Notes under the pieces: model-generated
Databases searched by the model: none
Told to the model about the DNA's origin: nothing
The model's input: only the letters and a program-made list of their open reading frames with translations
Position numbers and translations under genes: made by a program
Source: Octadecabacter arcticus 238
Lineage (GTDB): Bacteria > Pseudomonadota > Alphaproteobacteria > Rhodobacterales > Rhodobacteraceae
NCBI RefSeq assembly: GCF_000155735.2
Contig: NC_020909.1
Span: 1 to 64,000, forward strand
Reading direction: 5' to 3'
Length of the DNA: 64,000 bases
In this document: positions 50,638 through 59,181 of the stretch, in pieces
How the letters are laid out: each line of letters begins with the position of its first letter
Numbering within the stretch: position 1 is the stretch's first letter

Positions 50638-50979
50638 CTATACAGGCATATTCATAATGTCTTTATATGCCGTCATAGCTTTGTTCCTGATGTTCAGGGT
50701 CAGTTGAAACCCAAGTGATGACACTTGCTGGCTTACCATCACCTTGGTCAGGTCTGTCTCTTTCCCAACCTCATAATCACGCACCAATTGCGCGGCTTCG
50801 TTTTGTGAACGCGCTACGGAATCGAGAGAGTCGCGCAGCTGATCTGCAAAGCTGGGTCCGTCGTCGCCTGGGGTGGACATGGCCCCACTGGTCGCCCGCT
50901 CGGTCATTTCCTTTGCTCGGTTCAGGGCATCGGTGGCTGTAATCGATGAAATCGAATTTACACCTTCCAGAATCTTCAT
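50638..50979 (-). CDS. fliE: Rod/MS-ring adaptor FliE
   Basis: A 113-residue protein with the FliE C-terminal signature (VMVSQQVSSLGFQLTLNIRN KAMTAYKDIMNMPV). FliE joins the MS ring to the rod. ATG 50979 overlaps the fleT stop (ATGA), so the gene is coupled to the upstream activator gene. Confidence 0.92.
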   Translation of the reverse strand: MKILEGVNSISSITATDALNRAKEMTERATSGAMSTPGDDGPSFADQLRDSLDSVARSQNEAAQLVRDYEVGKETDLTKVMVSQQVSSLGFQLTLNIRNKAMTAYKDIMNMPV

Positions 50980-52193
50980 TTCGACATCTCCCATGTCCTG
51001 CGAGGGCTTTCGGCCGCAGGCAGTTCTGCTATTGTGGCTTCTACATCAACTGTGTTTAATTTGTCGATCATGATCGCATCCGACTTGATAATCGTGCCTG
51101 TGCTCAGAACCAGAGCACGTTGGATTACGTTCTCCAGTTCACGGACATTTCCCGGCCAACTATGCTCTAGCAACATATTTAAGGCGCATGGTGCGAGCAT
51201 TGGGATATGCGTCACGTCCTTGACATGGCGCATTATAAGCGTTTGCGCAATGGGCAGGATATCTTCAGGCCGTTCGCTCAACGCCTGAGTCGCGATTGGA
51301 AAAACATTCAAGCGATAGAACAGGTCCTCACGGAATCGGCCAAGCCTGCATTCCTCCCACATGTCCCGGTTGGATGTCGCGAGGATACGCAGATCGACTT
51401 TAATCTGCTTGGTCCCCCCAATAGGTGTGACCATTAATTCCTGAATGGCGCGCAACAGTTTGGCCTGAAGCTGAAGAGACATCTCCGAGATTTCATCAAG
51501 CAGCAATGTCCCACCATCCGCTGCGCGGATTACACCTATGTTTGCAGTGGAGGCCCCGGTAAAGGAACCTTTCTCGTGGCCAAACATCATCGCTTCAAGC
51601 ATATTGTCCGGGATCGCAGCACAGTTAACTGCTACAAATTCTTTGTTCCTGCGCGGTGATCGATCATGGATAAACCTCGCCATAATTTCTTTGCCGCTGC
51701 CGGTGGGCCCACTAATAAACACACTCACATCCGACTGCGCAACCCGTCCTGCCAATTCATATAATTTTCGAGAATGGTCGCTTTCAACAAGCGCTCGACT
51801 CGTGCCGTGAAGAAGGGTCGTCACGAATTGCACGGCATGAAAATCTGACACCGTCAAAGGCAGTGACAGGGTGACTATACGGGCACCCAATTCTGTCTCT
51901 ATCTTGTAGGCTGTGGCGGGCCTGTCCACGATCAGGACTGACTTGGCACCAACGCGTTTGGCGGCTCCAATTACGCCGGATTGTCCGCCCAGCTCAATGG
52001 CCCGCGTGGAGGATAAAACAAGAAAATCGGTCAAAACTCTGGCATCCTGAGAAATGTCAGGGAACGCGGCCACAGCAACGTCGTGGGCCATCAATCGAGC
52101 CACTAACTGATCTCCCAGCTCGAATTGAGCCAGATCAATAATCGCTCTATGTGTGTTCTCAACCATACCATGAGAAGGCAAGTATAGTGCCAA
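50976..52193 (-). CDS. fleT: Sigma-54 activator without DNA-binding domain (FleT-like)
   Basis: A 405-residue enhancer-binding-type AAA+ protein. Residues ~1-135 resemble a degenerate receiver/FleQ N-domain; the central domain has Walker A SGPTGSGKEIMARFIHDRSP, the sigma-54 contact loop HEKGSFTGA and Walker B GGTLLLDEISEMSLQLQAKL, and ends with [16 protein letters not shown]. After it only ~55 residues follow, with no Fis-type HTH. R. sphaeroides FleT likewise lacks the HTH, acts with FleQ, and precedes fliE. Gene order here is the same, so the name is well supported. Confidence 0.82.
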   Translation of the reverse strand: MALYLPSHGMVENTHRAIIDLAQFELGDQLVARLMAHDVAVAAFPDISQDARVLTDFLVLSSTRAIELGGQSGVIGAAKRVGAKSVLIVDRPATAYKIETELGARIVTLSLPLTVSDFHAVQFVTTLLHGTSRALVESDHSRKLYELAGRVAQSDVSVFISGPTGSGKEIMARFIHDRSPRRNKEFVAVNCAAIPDNMLEAMMFGHEKGSFTGASTANIGVIRAADGGTLLLDEISEMSLQLQAKLLRAIQELMVTPIGGTKQIKVDLRILATSNRDMWEECRLGRFREDLFYRLNVFPIATQALSERPEDILPIAQTLIMRHVKDVTHIPMLAPCALNMLLEHSWPGNVRELENVIQRALVLSTGTIIKSDAIMIDKLNTVDVEATIAELPAAESPRRTWEMSK

Positions 52194-52347
52194 CCTTTAC
52201 GCGCTGCTCTATATGCTAAAATGGTATCATCATCAATGTCACTACTATGCTGCTTTCAGGCGCTTTTATACTTTTATCCTTGCCGTGCAGTCAATATTTT
52301 GACAAGCAGTAACCTATGATGCAGCCATACTTAGATAAAAAAATTTG
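52194..52347. promoter_or_regulatory. Divergent fleT-fleQ control region
   Basis: About 150 AT-rich bases separate the two activator genes. A TTGACA occurs at 52298, but no well-placed -10 box follows, and no clear -24/-12 element was found for either gene. It presumably carries both promoters. Confidence 0.4.
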
Positions 52348-53391
52348 ATGCTGATCTCGGGGTCCTCCAAAAGCGTGTCCAGGCTGCTAAACGATATCAA
52401 GAATGCTGCCCCCTACAAGGTTAATGCGTTGATCGTTGGGCCGACGGGGGCAGGCAAAGAACTTGTTGCGCAATACCTCCATGACTGGTCAAATCGTCAC
52501 GGAAATATGGTTAGTGTGAATTGTGCGGCGATTCCTCGGGAATTGCTGGAAGCTGAATTATTTGGCCATGAGAAAGGTGCCTTCACAGGCGCAGCCACCC
52601 GCCGGATCGGCCGGTTCGAGGAAGCAGCAGGTGGGACGCTATTCCTTGATGAGATTGGTGACATGCCGTTGGAGCTTCAGAGTAAGATCTTGCGGGTCAT
52701 TGAAACCAAATCAGTGTGCCGCGTTGGGTCCAACAAGGAAGTGCACGTCGATTTCCGCTTGATCTGCGCGACGCACCAAAATATTCAAGATAAGGTCAAA
52801 CGCGGCGAATTTCGCGAGGACCTAATGTACCGCATTTCGGTTATCGTTCTTGATGTGCCCCCTCTCAAAGATCGAATAGAGGATTTTCCAGACCTGATCA
52901 CCGCGCTGTGCAATCAAATCGAAACAGATGGTTCAGGCCTGACTCCGCCCACTGTCAACGAAGATGGCTTGCGAGAGATGGTGTCCCACTCTTGGCCTGG
53001 GAACGTTCGTGAGTTGAAAAACTTCCTTCAGCGTGCCGCAGTGCTCTACAGAGATGCTCCGATTAACGCGGAAACTGTCAGGAGGCTCTTGCACCTCAAC
53101 GCCGACCGGAACTCAGAACAAAACGCTCTCTTGCAAGCTACTTCTGAAATTCCAGATGTAGACAGCGAAATCGAATCTGACAGCAAAAACAATACTGATG
53201 CATTTGAAAATGTGGGGCTGAACGTGCTTGATTATGGGTTCTGCCTCAAAGGATTCCTCAGCGACATAGAAACGGAACTCATCGTAGCCGCTCTAAGCGT
53301 TGAAAATCATAACATCGCCGGGACAGCCAAGCGTCTCGCTTTAAACCGCACGACTCTCATCGCGAAAATGGGGAAATACGGCATTAAGTAA
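52348..53391 (+). CDS. fleQ: Flagellar master activator without N-domain (FleQ-like)
   Basis: A 347-residue sigma-54 activator. It begins almost at once with the AAA+ domain: Walker [21 protein letters not shown], loop HEKGAFTGA, Walker [21 protein letters not shown]. After [20 protein letters not shown] comes an acidic linker and a C-terminal Fis-type HTH ([28 protein letters not shown]). There is no receiver or regulatory N-domain, as in R. sphaeroides FleQ. It complements FleT, which has an N-domain but no HTH. Confidence 0.82.
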   Translation: MLISGSSKSVSRLLNDIKNAAPYKVNALIVGPTGAGKELVAQYLHDWSNRHGNMVSVNCAAIPRELLEAELFGHEKGAFTGAATRRIGRFEEAAGGTLFLDEIGDMPLELQSKILRVIETKSVCRVGSNKEVHVDFRLICATHQNIQDKVKRGEFREDLMYRISVIVLDVPPLKDRIEDFPDLITALCNQIETDGSGLTPPTVNEDGLREMVSHSWPGNVRELKNFLQRAAVLYRDAPINAETVRRLLHLNADRNSEQNALLQATSEIPDVDSEIESDSKNNTDAFENVGLNVLDYGFCLKGFLSDIETELIVAALSVENHNIAGTAKRLALNRTTLIAKMGKYGIK

Positions 53392-53448
53392 CCTGGCCGT
53401 AAAAAGTGCAGCCTCATAAGCGTATGCGTTCATGGCAAACTGAAACAG

Positions 53449-53850
53449 CTACAGGATTGGTATGCTCCATGATAAATCAGATATCATGCGGGAGTTTTGA
53501 CCTTTTGAAGCCAGATAGCCTTTTTCCGAAATCGTAAGACTTTCCTGTAGCGCGATGATCAAGGTAACTGGTCTGGGGGGGTGGTGCTTTAGACAGTTCA
53601 GAACCGTAGTAAACTGATCTTGCGATACAGAGACCTGAGCCTGCATCATGGGTCTATTCTGTTCGATTTCAATCGATCCAATGGCGCCGACATGATCGCA
53701 GGCGATTGCCCTGAGCGTCAAGATCATGTTGCCCCGGGCAATATTCATCAAACTACCGTTAATGACCAAGCTCGGAACGGAATTGCAACCAATCAAAGAA
53801 ACTTCAGCGGACTGAACTGAAACCTGAACGACATTAATTTCTTCATTCAT
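53449..53850 (-). CDS. Hypothetical protein downstream of fliA
   Basis: A 133-residue soluble protein, probably beta-rich (VVQVSVQSAEVSLIGCNSVP SLVINGSLM). It lies 22 bases after fliA on the same strand, so it is probably in the flhG-fliA unit. No signal peptide, membrane segment or known motif is seen. Convergent with fleQ. Confidence 0.5.
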   Translation of the reverse strand: MNEEINVVQVSVQSAEVSLIGCNSVPSLVINGSLMNIARGNMILTLRAIACDHVGAIGSIEIEQNRPMMQAQVSVSQDQFTTVLNCLKHHPPRPVTLIIALQESLTISEKGYLASKGQNSRMISDLSWSIPIL

Positions 53851-53872
53851 AAAACGGCGACCACAACACTCA

Positions 53873-54592
53873 TCAGGGCTCTTTCAGTTCTTCAGCAAAG
53901 TCTGTCAACATTGGTTGCATCTTTTTAAACGCCGACGATTTCAACTGTGAGATGCGTCCAGGGCTGACATCAAGCACCGCTGCAATTTCATAAATGTTTA
54001 GCTCCTCAACATAATACAATTGCAATACTAGGGCTTCGCGCTTGGGCAAGTTCTTTAACGCCGCGAGTAAGGCTACCCTTAAGCGTCCCTGATCCTGCAA
54101 CCGCTCTGCCGAAGGTTCACCGGATGAAAACCACAGCGAGTGTTCATCATATTCATCTTGTAGCGAGTTGTGGTAGCTACTGTTGACGCTTTCTTCCCAT
54201 CTATTCAACGCTTGAAGCGACATTGATACCGCCTCTGCGAGTTCGAGCTTGGTTGGCGCTCGGCCCAGTTTCTGCGACCGCTCTGCCCACGCGGCTTTTA
54301 CCGCTTTGCTTGTCTCTATACCCTTCCGACTGAGGCTTGTATTCTTGCGCAAATGATCAAAAATCGCACCGCGAATACGGATAACGGCATAATTCTCAAA
54401 GGACACTCCTTCTTTATGTGTATAACGCTGAGCCGCTTGGATCAGGCCCATTAGGCCGATCTGTAGAAGATCATCAAATTCAACAATTGACCGAACACGC
54501 CCGTGAATATGGCGCGCTATTCGGCGCACCAAAGCTTCGTGCTCGCGCACAACCGCTTCAACACTTAACTTGGTAGTTGGATAAGCTTGCAT
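53873..54592 (-). CDS. fliA: Flagellar sigma factor FliA (sigma-28)
   Basis: A 239-residue sigma-70-family factor. Region 2 is IVEFDDLLQIGLMGLIQAAQ ... NYAVIRIRGAIFDHLRK, region 3 has RAPTKLELAEAVSMSLQALN, and region 4 has LPKREALVLQLYYVEELNIY EIAAVLDVSPGRISQLKSSA. FliA drives fliC and, probably, fliD. It is held by FlgM (20.1 kb). It lies 13 bases after flhG. Confidence 0.95.
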   Translation of the reverse strand: MQAYPTTKLSVEAVVREHEALVRRIARHIHGRVRSIVEFDDLLQIGLMGLIQAAQRYTHKEGVSFENYAVIRIRGAIFDHLRKNTSLSRKGIETSKAVKAAWAERSQKLGRAPTKLELAEAVSMSLQALNRWEESVNSSYHNSLQDEYDEHSLWFSSGEPSAERLQDQGRLRVALLAALKNLPKREALVLQLYYVEELNIYEIAAVLDVSPGRISQLKSSAFKKMQPMLTDFAEELKEP

Positions 54593-54605
54593 TCACCCCC
54601 GCCCA

Positions 54606-55391
54606 CTAAAGACGGTGCATTTTAAGAGCAGTCTCTGGCGCAGTGCCCATTCCAGAGGAAATAGCGAGCAGAGATTTCAGAATTTCATCCATCTTGGCCG
54701 CGATGCGCGCCTTTGCCATCATATCGTGGGCTGAATGGCCCTTGATAGAAGCCTCATTAATGTCCGCCATATTGGGTAAAAAACCATTATAAATCATTTC
54801 AATTGGGAGGAACTGGCCCACCACTCGCTTGAACTTCGCGAAGATAATCTCCGCCTGTTCAGCGGACTTGGCCATATTCACCACAGTTGAGAAACGGGTC
54901 AGATGTCGTTCCAGATATGCGTTTTTGATTAACGCATAGGCATCAACAAAGCTGGTGGCCTGACCCAATATGACAATCACTGCATGATCAGACACCGAAA
55001 GCATGTCCAGCACCCCAACCCCAGAGCCTGCTGGCGTATCTACGACAATGTAGTCAAATTCTTGCCCATCGTCCTTTAGGGTTGTGATCAGATTTTTCAT
55101 CTTCTCTGCTTCACTTCCAAGCAGGACATTGGCCGCTGTGCGGCCCGGCAGAAGGGCCAGTCCATTAGAAACTTTATGCACAGCATCACGCCATTCACTA
55201 TGTCCTTCGAGCACATCAACTATGTCGGTCTTCGGTTGTGTGTTCAGTAGGATATGGGAATTTGCCATAAGTAGGTCTGAATCGACAAGAAGCGTAGGGC
55301 CATAAGATTCCTGCAAGCACAAAGATAAATTAACTACGAGTGAGGACTTTCCCACACCACCTTTTCCGCTCGCAACTGAGATTACCATTGG
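54606..55391 (-). CDS. flhG: MinD-like ATPase FlhG/FleN without activator motif
   Basis: A 261-residue ATPase of the MinD family. The deviant Walker A (VISVASGKGGVGKSSLVVNL) starts at residue 4; switch regions VDSDLLMANSHILL and YIVVDTPAGSG follow. FlhG limits flagellar number by acting on FlhF. The usual N-terminal extension with the DQAxxLR helix that stimulates the FlhF GTPase is missing, because the protein begins directly before the P-loop. ATG 55391 is preferred over an upstream start at 55436, which would lie before the sigma-54 site. Confidence 0.85.
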   Translation of the reverse strand, partial: PMVISVASGKGGVGKSSLVVNLSLCLQESYGPTLLVDSDLLMANSHILLNTQPKTDIVDVLEGHSEWRDAVHKVSNGLALLPGRTAANVLLGSEAEKMKNLITTLKDDGQEFDYIVVDTPAGSGVGVLDMLSVSDHAVIVILGQATSFVDAYALIKNAYLERHLTRFSTVVNMAKSAEQAEIIFAKFKRVVGQFLPIEMIYNGFLPNMADINEASIKGHSAHDMMAKARIAAKMDEILKSLLAISSGMGTAPETALKMHRL

Positions 55392-55419
55392 CATTGAAAT
55401 AATCCTTCCATAGAAGGTA

Positions 55420-55435
55420 TGCAAAAAAAAAGCCA
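55420..55435 (-). promoter_or_regulatory. Sigma-54-like promoter of flhG-fliA
   Basis: On the minus strand TGGC-N8-TGCA (with a T-rich spacer) has the right GG-N10-GC spacing and lies 29 bases before the flhG ATG. The core AC after TGGC is replaced by TT, so it is weaker than the other sites. Confidence 0.5.
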
Positions 55436-55666
55436 ACCACGGACCCTTTGGATAAAATTTTTAAGCGTGAAGTGAAGTTGCTTAATATCAGACAGTTCTG
55501 TTGAGGCTTCGCAGATTAATATTTAAGGTAACTCCCAAGCACCCCAGCCGCCAACGGGGTTTTTTGTCAGTTTTGGTGTGAACCTCCTTGGCCATTGTGC
55601 GCATGAATTTTCTGTTGTGGTCTGAATTTTGTGGCGCTGTGACGATTTCTCTGAATCATTGGTGGA

Positions 55667-57088
55667 ATGGACCAAGTTACTGCTCTTGAACAACTCCTCG
55701 CCACGGCTCTGCGCAGGATCGCCGAGTTGGAAGCCGCGTTGGCGAGCATGGCGCAAGAGAATGCGGATCTGCGGCGTCAGTTGACCAAGAACAGCAGTAA
55801 TAGCAGCAAGCCGCCTTCGAGTGATGGGTTGAAGAAGCCGGTACCGCGTAGCCTGCGTGGTAAGTCCGGTAAGAAAAGTGGTGGTTAAGTTGGCCACCGA
55901 GGCGACACCCTACGTCAGACAGCAACGCCTGACTTTGTGGAGCGACATGAGGCTGAGGCCTGTGGCACCTGTCAGCATGGCTTAACGGCTGGGATGATCA
56001 AGGCGGTGGAGAGGCGTCAGGTTTATGACATACCGGTGCCACGTCTGGAGGTCACAGAGCATCAGGCAGCGATTTATTGTTGTGGCTATTGCCGAGCCAC
56101 GACGACAGCCACCTTTCCCGATGGCGTGAATACACACGTGCAATACGGTAAGCGCATTCGGGCGGCGGCGGTCTACTGCAATGTTCAGCAGCTGATCCCC
56201 GAGGATCGGGTCTGCCAACTCCTGCGTGATTTGTTTGGTGCCACCAGCCTATGCGCGGCCAGCGTGACCAACTGGGTGAACGGCACAGCGCGTACCTTGG
56301 GTGGCGTCGTCGAACACATTCTGGCCCGGCTCAATGAAGGCGGCGTTCGGCATCTGGATGAGACCGGACTTCGTGTTGCTGGTAAGCTGCACTGGCTGCA
56401 CTCAATCAGCGATCTCGCCTTCACGCATTATCGCATCAGCGCCAAGCGCGGTGCTGTTCCATCCTTCCTGACCGGCGGGACAATTGTTCATGACCACTGG
56501 AAGTCCTATTACGCCCATATGAGTGGGGTGGACGCGCACGCCCTGTGCGGGGCGCATCATTTACGGGAACTCAAGGCCATCGAAGAAATCGAAAAGGAGC
56601 CGTGGGCGTGCGCGATGAGCGTGCTGCTCAACAGCGCCAATCAGCTCAAGTGCGCGGCTCAGGGGCGAGGCGAGACCGAACTCCCCACGTCGGTTCACCA
56701 CGGCATCCTCACCAAATACATGGCGATCCTCACCGAGGGCCTCGCCTTCCATGAGCGACAAGACCCACTGGCTAGACGCACTGGTGCGCGAGGCCGAAAA
56801 GCCAGGCGGCCAGGCCATAACCTTCTGGTCCGCTTGCGCGACTACCGTGATGACGTCCTAAGGTTCCTTACGGACTTCACAGTTCCCTTCACCAACAATC
56901 AGGCCGAACGGGACCTGCGCATGATGAAGTTGCGCATGAAAATCTCGGGAACTTTCCGCACCCTCGAGGGCGCGCAGGTCTTCGCTGACATCAGATCCGT
57001 CATCTCGACGGTCAGAAAACACGGGGGCAATATCCTCGAAACACTCACCCTATCACCACAACAGATCATCGCGCGGCTTGTCTTATGA
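55667..57088 (+). pseudogene. IS66-like transposase with in-frame TAA
   Basis: The N-terminal piece (IAELEAALASMAQENADLRR QLTKNSSNSSKPPSSDG) is the IS66 coiled coil and serine-rich motif; it stops at TAA 55886-55888. The same frame continues without shift as VGHRGDTLRQTATPDFVERH and on through a zinc-finger region (CGTCQHG), the catalytic HLDETGLRVAGKLHWLHS, VHDHWKSYY and NNQAERDLRM. The TAA most likely replaced a CAA codon. The last codons are altered by the IS110 insertion (VL instead of a stop). Confidence 0.88.
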
Positions 57089-58128
57089 CTTTCTGAGCTT
57101 TTGTGCGAAACGAGAGCCACAGATCAGCACAAAGCCCTCTAGGACAAGCATAGGATATAACGAAGATGACGGATGATACCATTGGGATAGATCTTTCCAA
57201 AGCCACTTTAGATGTTCACCGACTGAGCGACGGGAAAATGGCGTCGTTTAGCAACGATACAGGGGTATTTAAGCAGTTGGCTAAATTCTGTAACGAAACG
57301 ACTGTGATCCGCGTTATTTATGAAACCACGGGTGCCTATCACAAGGGGTTCGAGCCGGATTTGGGCCCGCATTCACCTTTGGTGAAGGTGAACCCTTTGC
57401 AGGCACGCCGCTTTGCACAAGCATAAAGTGTACGCGCCAAAACCGACGCCGTGGACGCCAAAATGCTGGCTGTCATGGGGGATACCCTTGGACTTGAGCC
57501 GATGAAGCCGGTATCGGAAACACAGCATATTCTCAAAGAGTTGCGTGCGTTTCGAAGTGGATTGGTTGCCGATCGCACCCGCATCTTGAGTCGTCAAGAA
57601 ACGCAAACTCTGCCCATCACGCGCCGCCAAAGCAAAACCCGCTTGGCACACATCAACAAGAAAATTGCTGAAATTGGTGCCGAGATTGGCCGCTTGATAC
57701 AAGCAGACGACATGATGGCACATTCAATGAAAATCCCCCGGTCAATCCCTGGTATCGGTGCGATCTGTGCTGCCACTATCTTGATTGAAATGCCCGAAAT
57801 CGGGGGCATGGATCGCAAACAGGTCGCGAGCTTGACCGGAGTTGCACCCATGACCCGCCAATCAGGGCAGTGGCGGGGGGAATCATTCATTCAAGGTGGC
57901 CAAAAAGTTGTGAGGGACGCCCACCACATGCCAGCTCTTGTCGCCATGAGGTTCAATCCAGACCTCAAGGCCAAATATCAAGCCATGATCAAAGCAGGTA
58001 AACCGCCAAAAGTCGCCCTTACTGCCCTCATGAGAAAGCTCATTGAACTCGCAAATGCGCTCATTAAAGCAAACCGACTTTGGGTGAATAAATACGCTTG
58101 ATCAAGACGGATATTCTAAAGTCGCGAG
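57085..58128 (+). mobile_element. IS110-family element inserted at the end of the IS66-like transposase
   Basis: Comparison with the copy at 12960-13031 shows that about 1 kb of extra DNA lies between CGGCT (57078) and the shared ACCCAAAACCCGATATCCGC (58133). It contains one IS110-type transposase. IS110 elements lack long inverted repeats, so the exact edges are approximate. Confidence 0.65.
57166..58101 (+). pseudogene. IS110-family transposase with in-frame TAA
   Basis: A DEDD transposase: IGIDLSKATLDVHRL holds the first Asp, YETTGAYHKG the Glu, and AKTDAVDAKMLA the paired Asp residues. The C-terminal transposase_20 region (IPGIGAICAATILIEMPEIG ... LTGVAPMTRQSGQWRGE) is intact. A TAA at 57424-57426 interrupts the frame just before VRAKTDAVDA without any shift. 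The element is inactive unless the stop is bypassed. Confidence 0.88.
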
Positions 58129-58239
58129 TGCTACCCAAAACCCGATATCCGCTGGGGGGCTTGGGAGTTACGAAATATTTTCTTTTACGCAGAGTTTCAG
58201 ATTTCAGGAAGAATGGAAAATGTGGAATGTCCACAGGCG

Positions 58240-59181
58240 TTAATTGTGCGGCCCATTATGCGCACATGTGATTTGGTTTCCAAGATCAAAGGGGTGGAGA
58301 TCGGTCTGTTTGTCGAAAGCCCGCTCAAGTGCCGCACGCCATATCGTGTCGGCTCGATCGGATTGCCATTTTGGAGCGGTTTGGTAACTCGTATCTATGA
58401 CCGCCTTGATGTCGCTGCGTGGAAGCTTCTCCTGCAGTGCTATCCATGCGCCGCGTGAGGGTTTAAAGGCAAGCGTCTGGTTTGCTACTGTGTGCAGGTC
58501 AGTCCGCGCTTGAGCGCGGTTTAGGATATTAGCGACCTGGTGAGAGGCACCGATGACTACGTCAACTTTGCCTGTGTTCAGCGCTACTACAGCCGCCTCC
58601 ACGGAAGGACACCAGATCTGAGGCTGTCCCGGTATGAATAGATTGTTGAAGGCATAAGAGAACCCCCGTTCAGTGCTGAGCACGTCTGGCACTTGATTTT
58701 CGGGGACGCCTGACCATTTCAAAAAGCTGCCCAGAAGGTCTGTTGGTGGCCAGATGATTGCGGTGCCTCGCAGCAATCTACGATCCTCGAATAGTTCGGC
58801 TAGGTCCGTAACGGTGTCGGCCCTGCCCACAAGCGCTGGTTTGTCCAGTTCGACCATAGGCTTGCAGGGGCTATTTAGCCTTGCCAAGGCAGCACAGGTA
58901 CTGGTCAGATTAGCCCAGGGAACGACGATGAAATTTGCACCTTGGGCCAAGGCGGCTTCGATCACCGTTTGGGGAGAGGAGGCAGGGTCTAGGCCCTCCA
59001 CGGTAACATTTCCCTGGGTTCGAACGTGGGCCATGACGCGGTTGGCTTCGACCAGACCTTCTGGCACGGCATCCGTAATGGCTAGGGTGAGCGACGCGAT
59101 TTCACCTGAGAGGGCAGGAGAGCTATGCAGCGCAGATAACAGACACAGCACAGCGAGTGCAGAAGAGCTAAAGCGTTGCAT
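58240..59181 (-). CDS. PhnD-like periplasmic binding protein
   Basis: A 313-residue exported protein: signal peptide SALAVLCLLSALHSSPALSG, then a PBP-like fold resembling phosphate/phosphonate-binding PhnD proteins (ALAQGANFIVVPWANLTSTC, FIPGQPQIWCPSVEAAVVAL NTGKVDVVIGAS). No ABC permease or ATPase is nearby. Its first codons overlap the end of the ClC-family gene by 14 bases, so it is translated from the same message. The ligand is unknown; an anion would fit the neighbour. It is unrelated to flagella by sequence. Confidence 0.6.
   Translation of the reverse strand: MQRFSSSALAVLCLLSALHSSPALSGEIASLTLAITDAVPEGLVEANRVMAHVRTQGNVTVEGLDPASSPQTVIEAALAQGANFIVVPWANLTSTCAALARLNSPCKPMVELDKPALVGRADTVTDLAELFEDRRLLRGTAIIWPPTDLLGSFLKWSGVPENQVPDVLSTERGFSYAFNNLFIPGQPQIWCPSVEAAVVALNTGKVDVVIGASHQVANILNRAQARTDLHTVANQTLAFKPSRGAWIALQEKLPRSDIKAVIDTSYQTAPKWQSDRADTIWRAALERAFDKQTDLHPFDLGNQITCAHNGPHN

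Larger units (their letters stand above)
55528..58171 (+). mobile_element. IS66-like element, second copy, carrying an IS110 insertion
   Basis: The ends are inverted: GTAACTCCCAAGCACCCCAG on the left and, reading inward from the right, GTAACTCCCAAGCCCCCCAG. The right end is shared with the copy ending at 13031. The transposase is full length but has an in-frame TAA. An IS110 element sits between the transposase 3' end and the right end. No clear target duplication (TATTTAAG versus GAAATATT). Confidence 0.8.

Noticed and set aside
52298..52332. TTGACA box as a sigma-70 promoter for fleQ
   Set aside because: No -10 hexamer is found at 16-18 bases spacing.
55392..55436. Upstream FlhG start at 55436
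   Set aside because: It precedes the sigma-54-like site and would add residues without the DQAxxLR motif.
13031..55528. Flagellar block as a true composite transposon
   Set aside because: Essential genes (fliD, flgB) lie outside, both flanking copies are defective, and no matching target duplications are seen at the outer ends.
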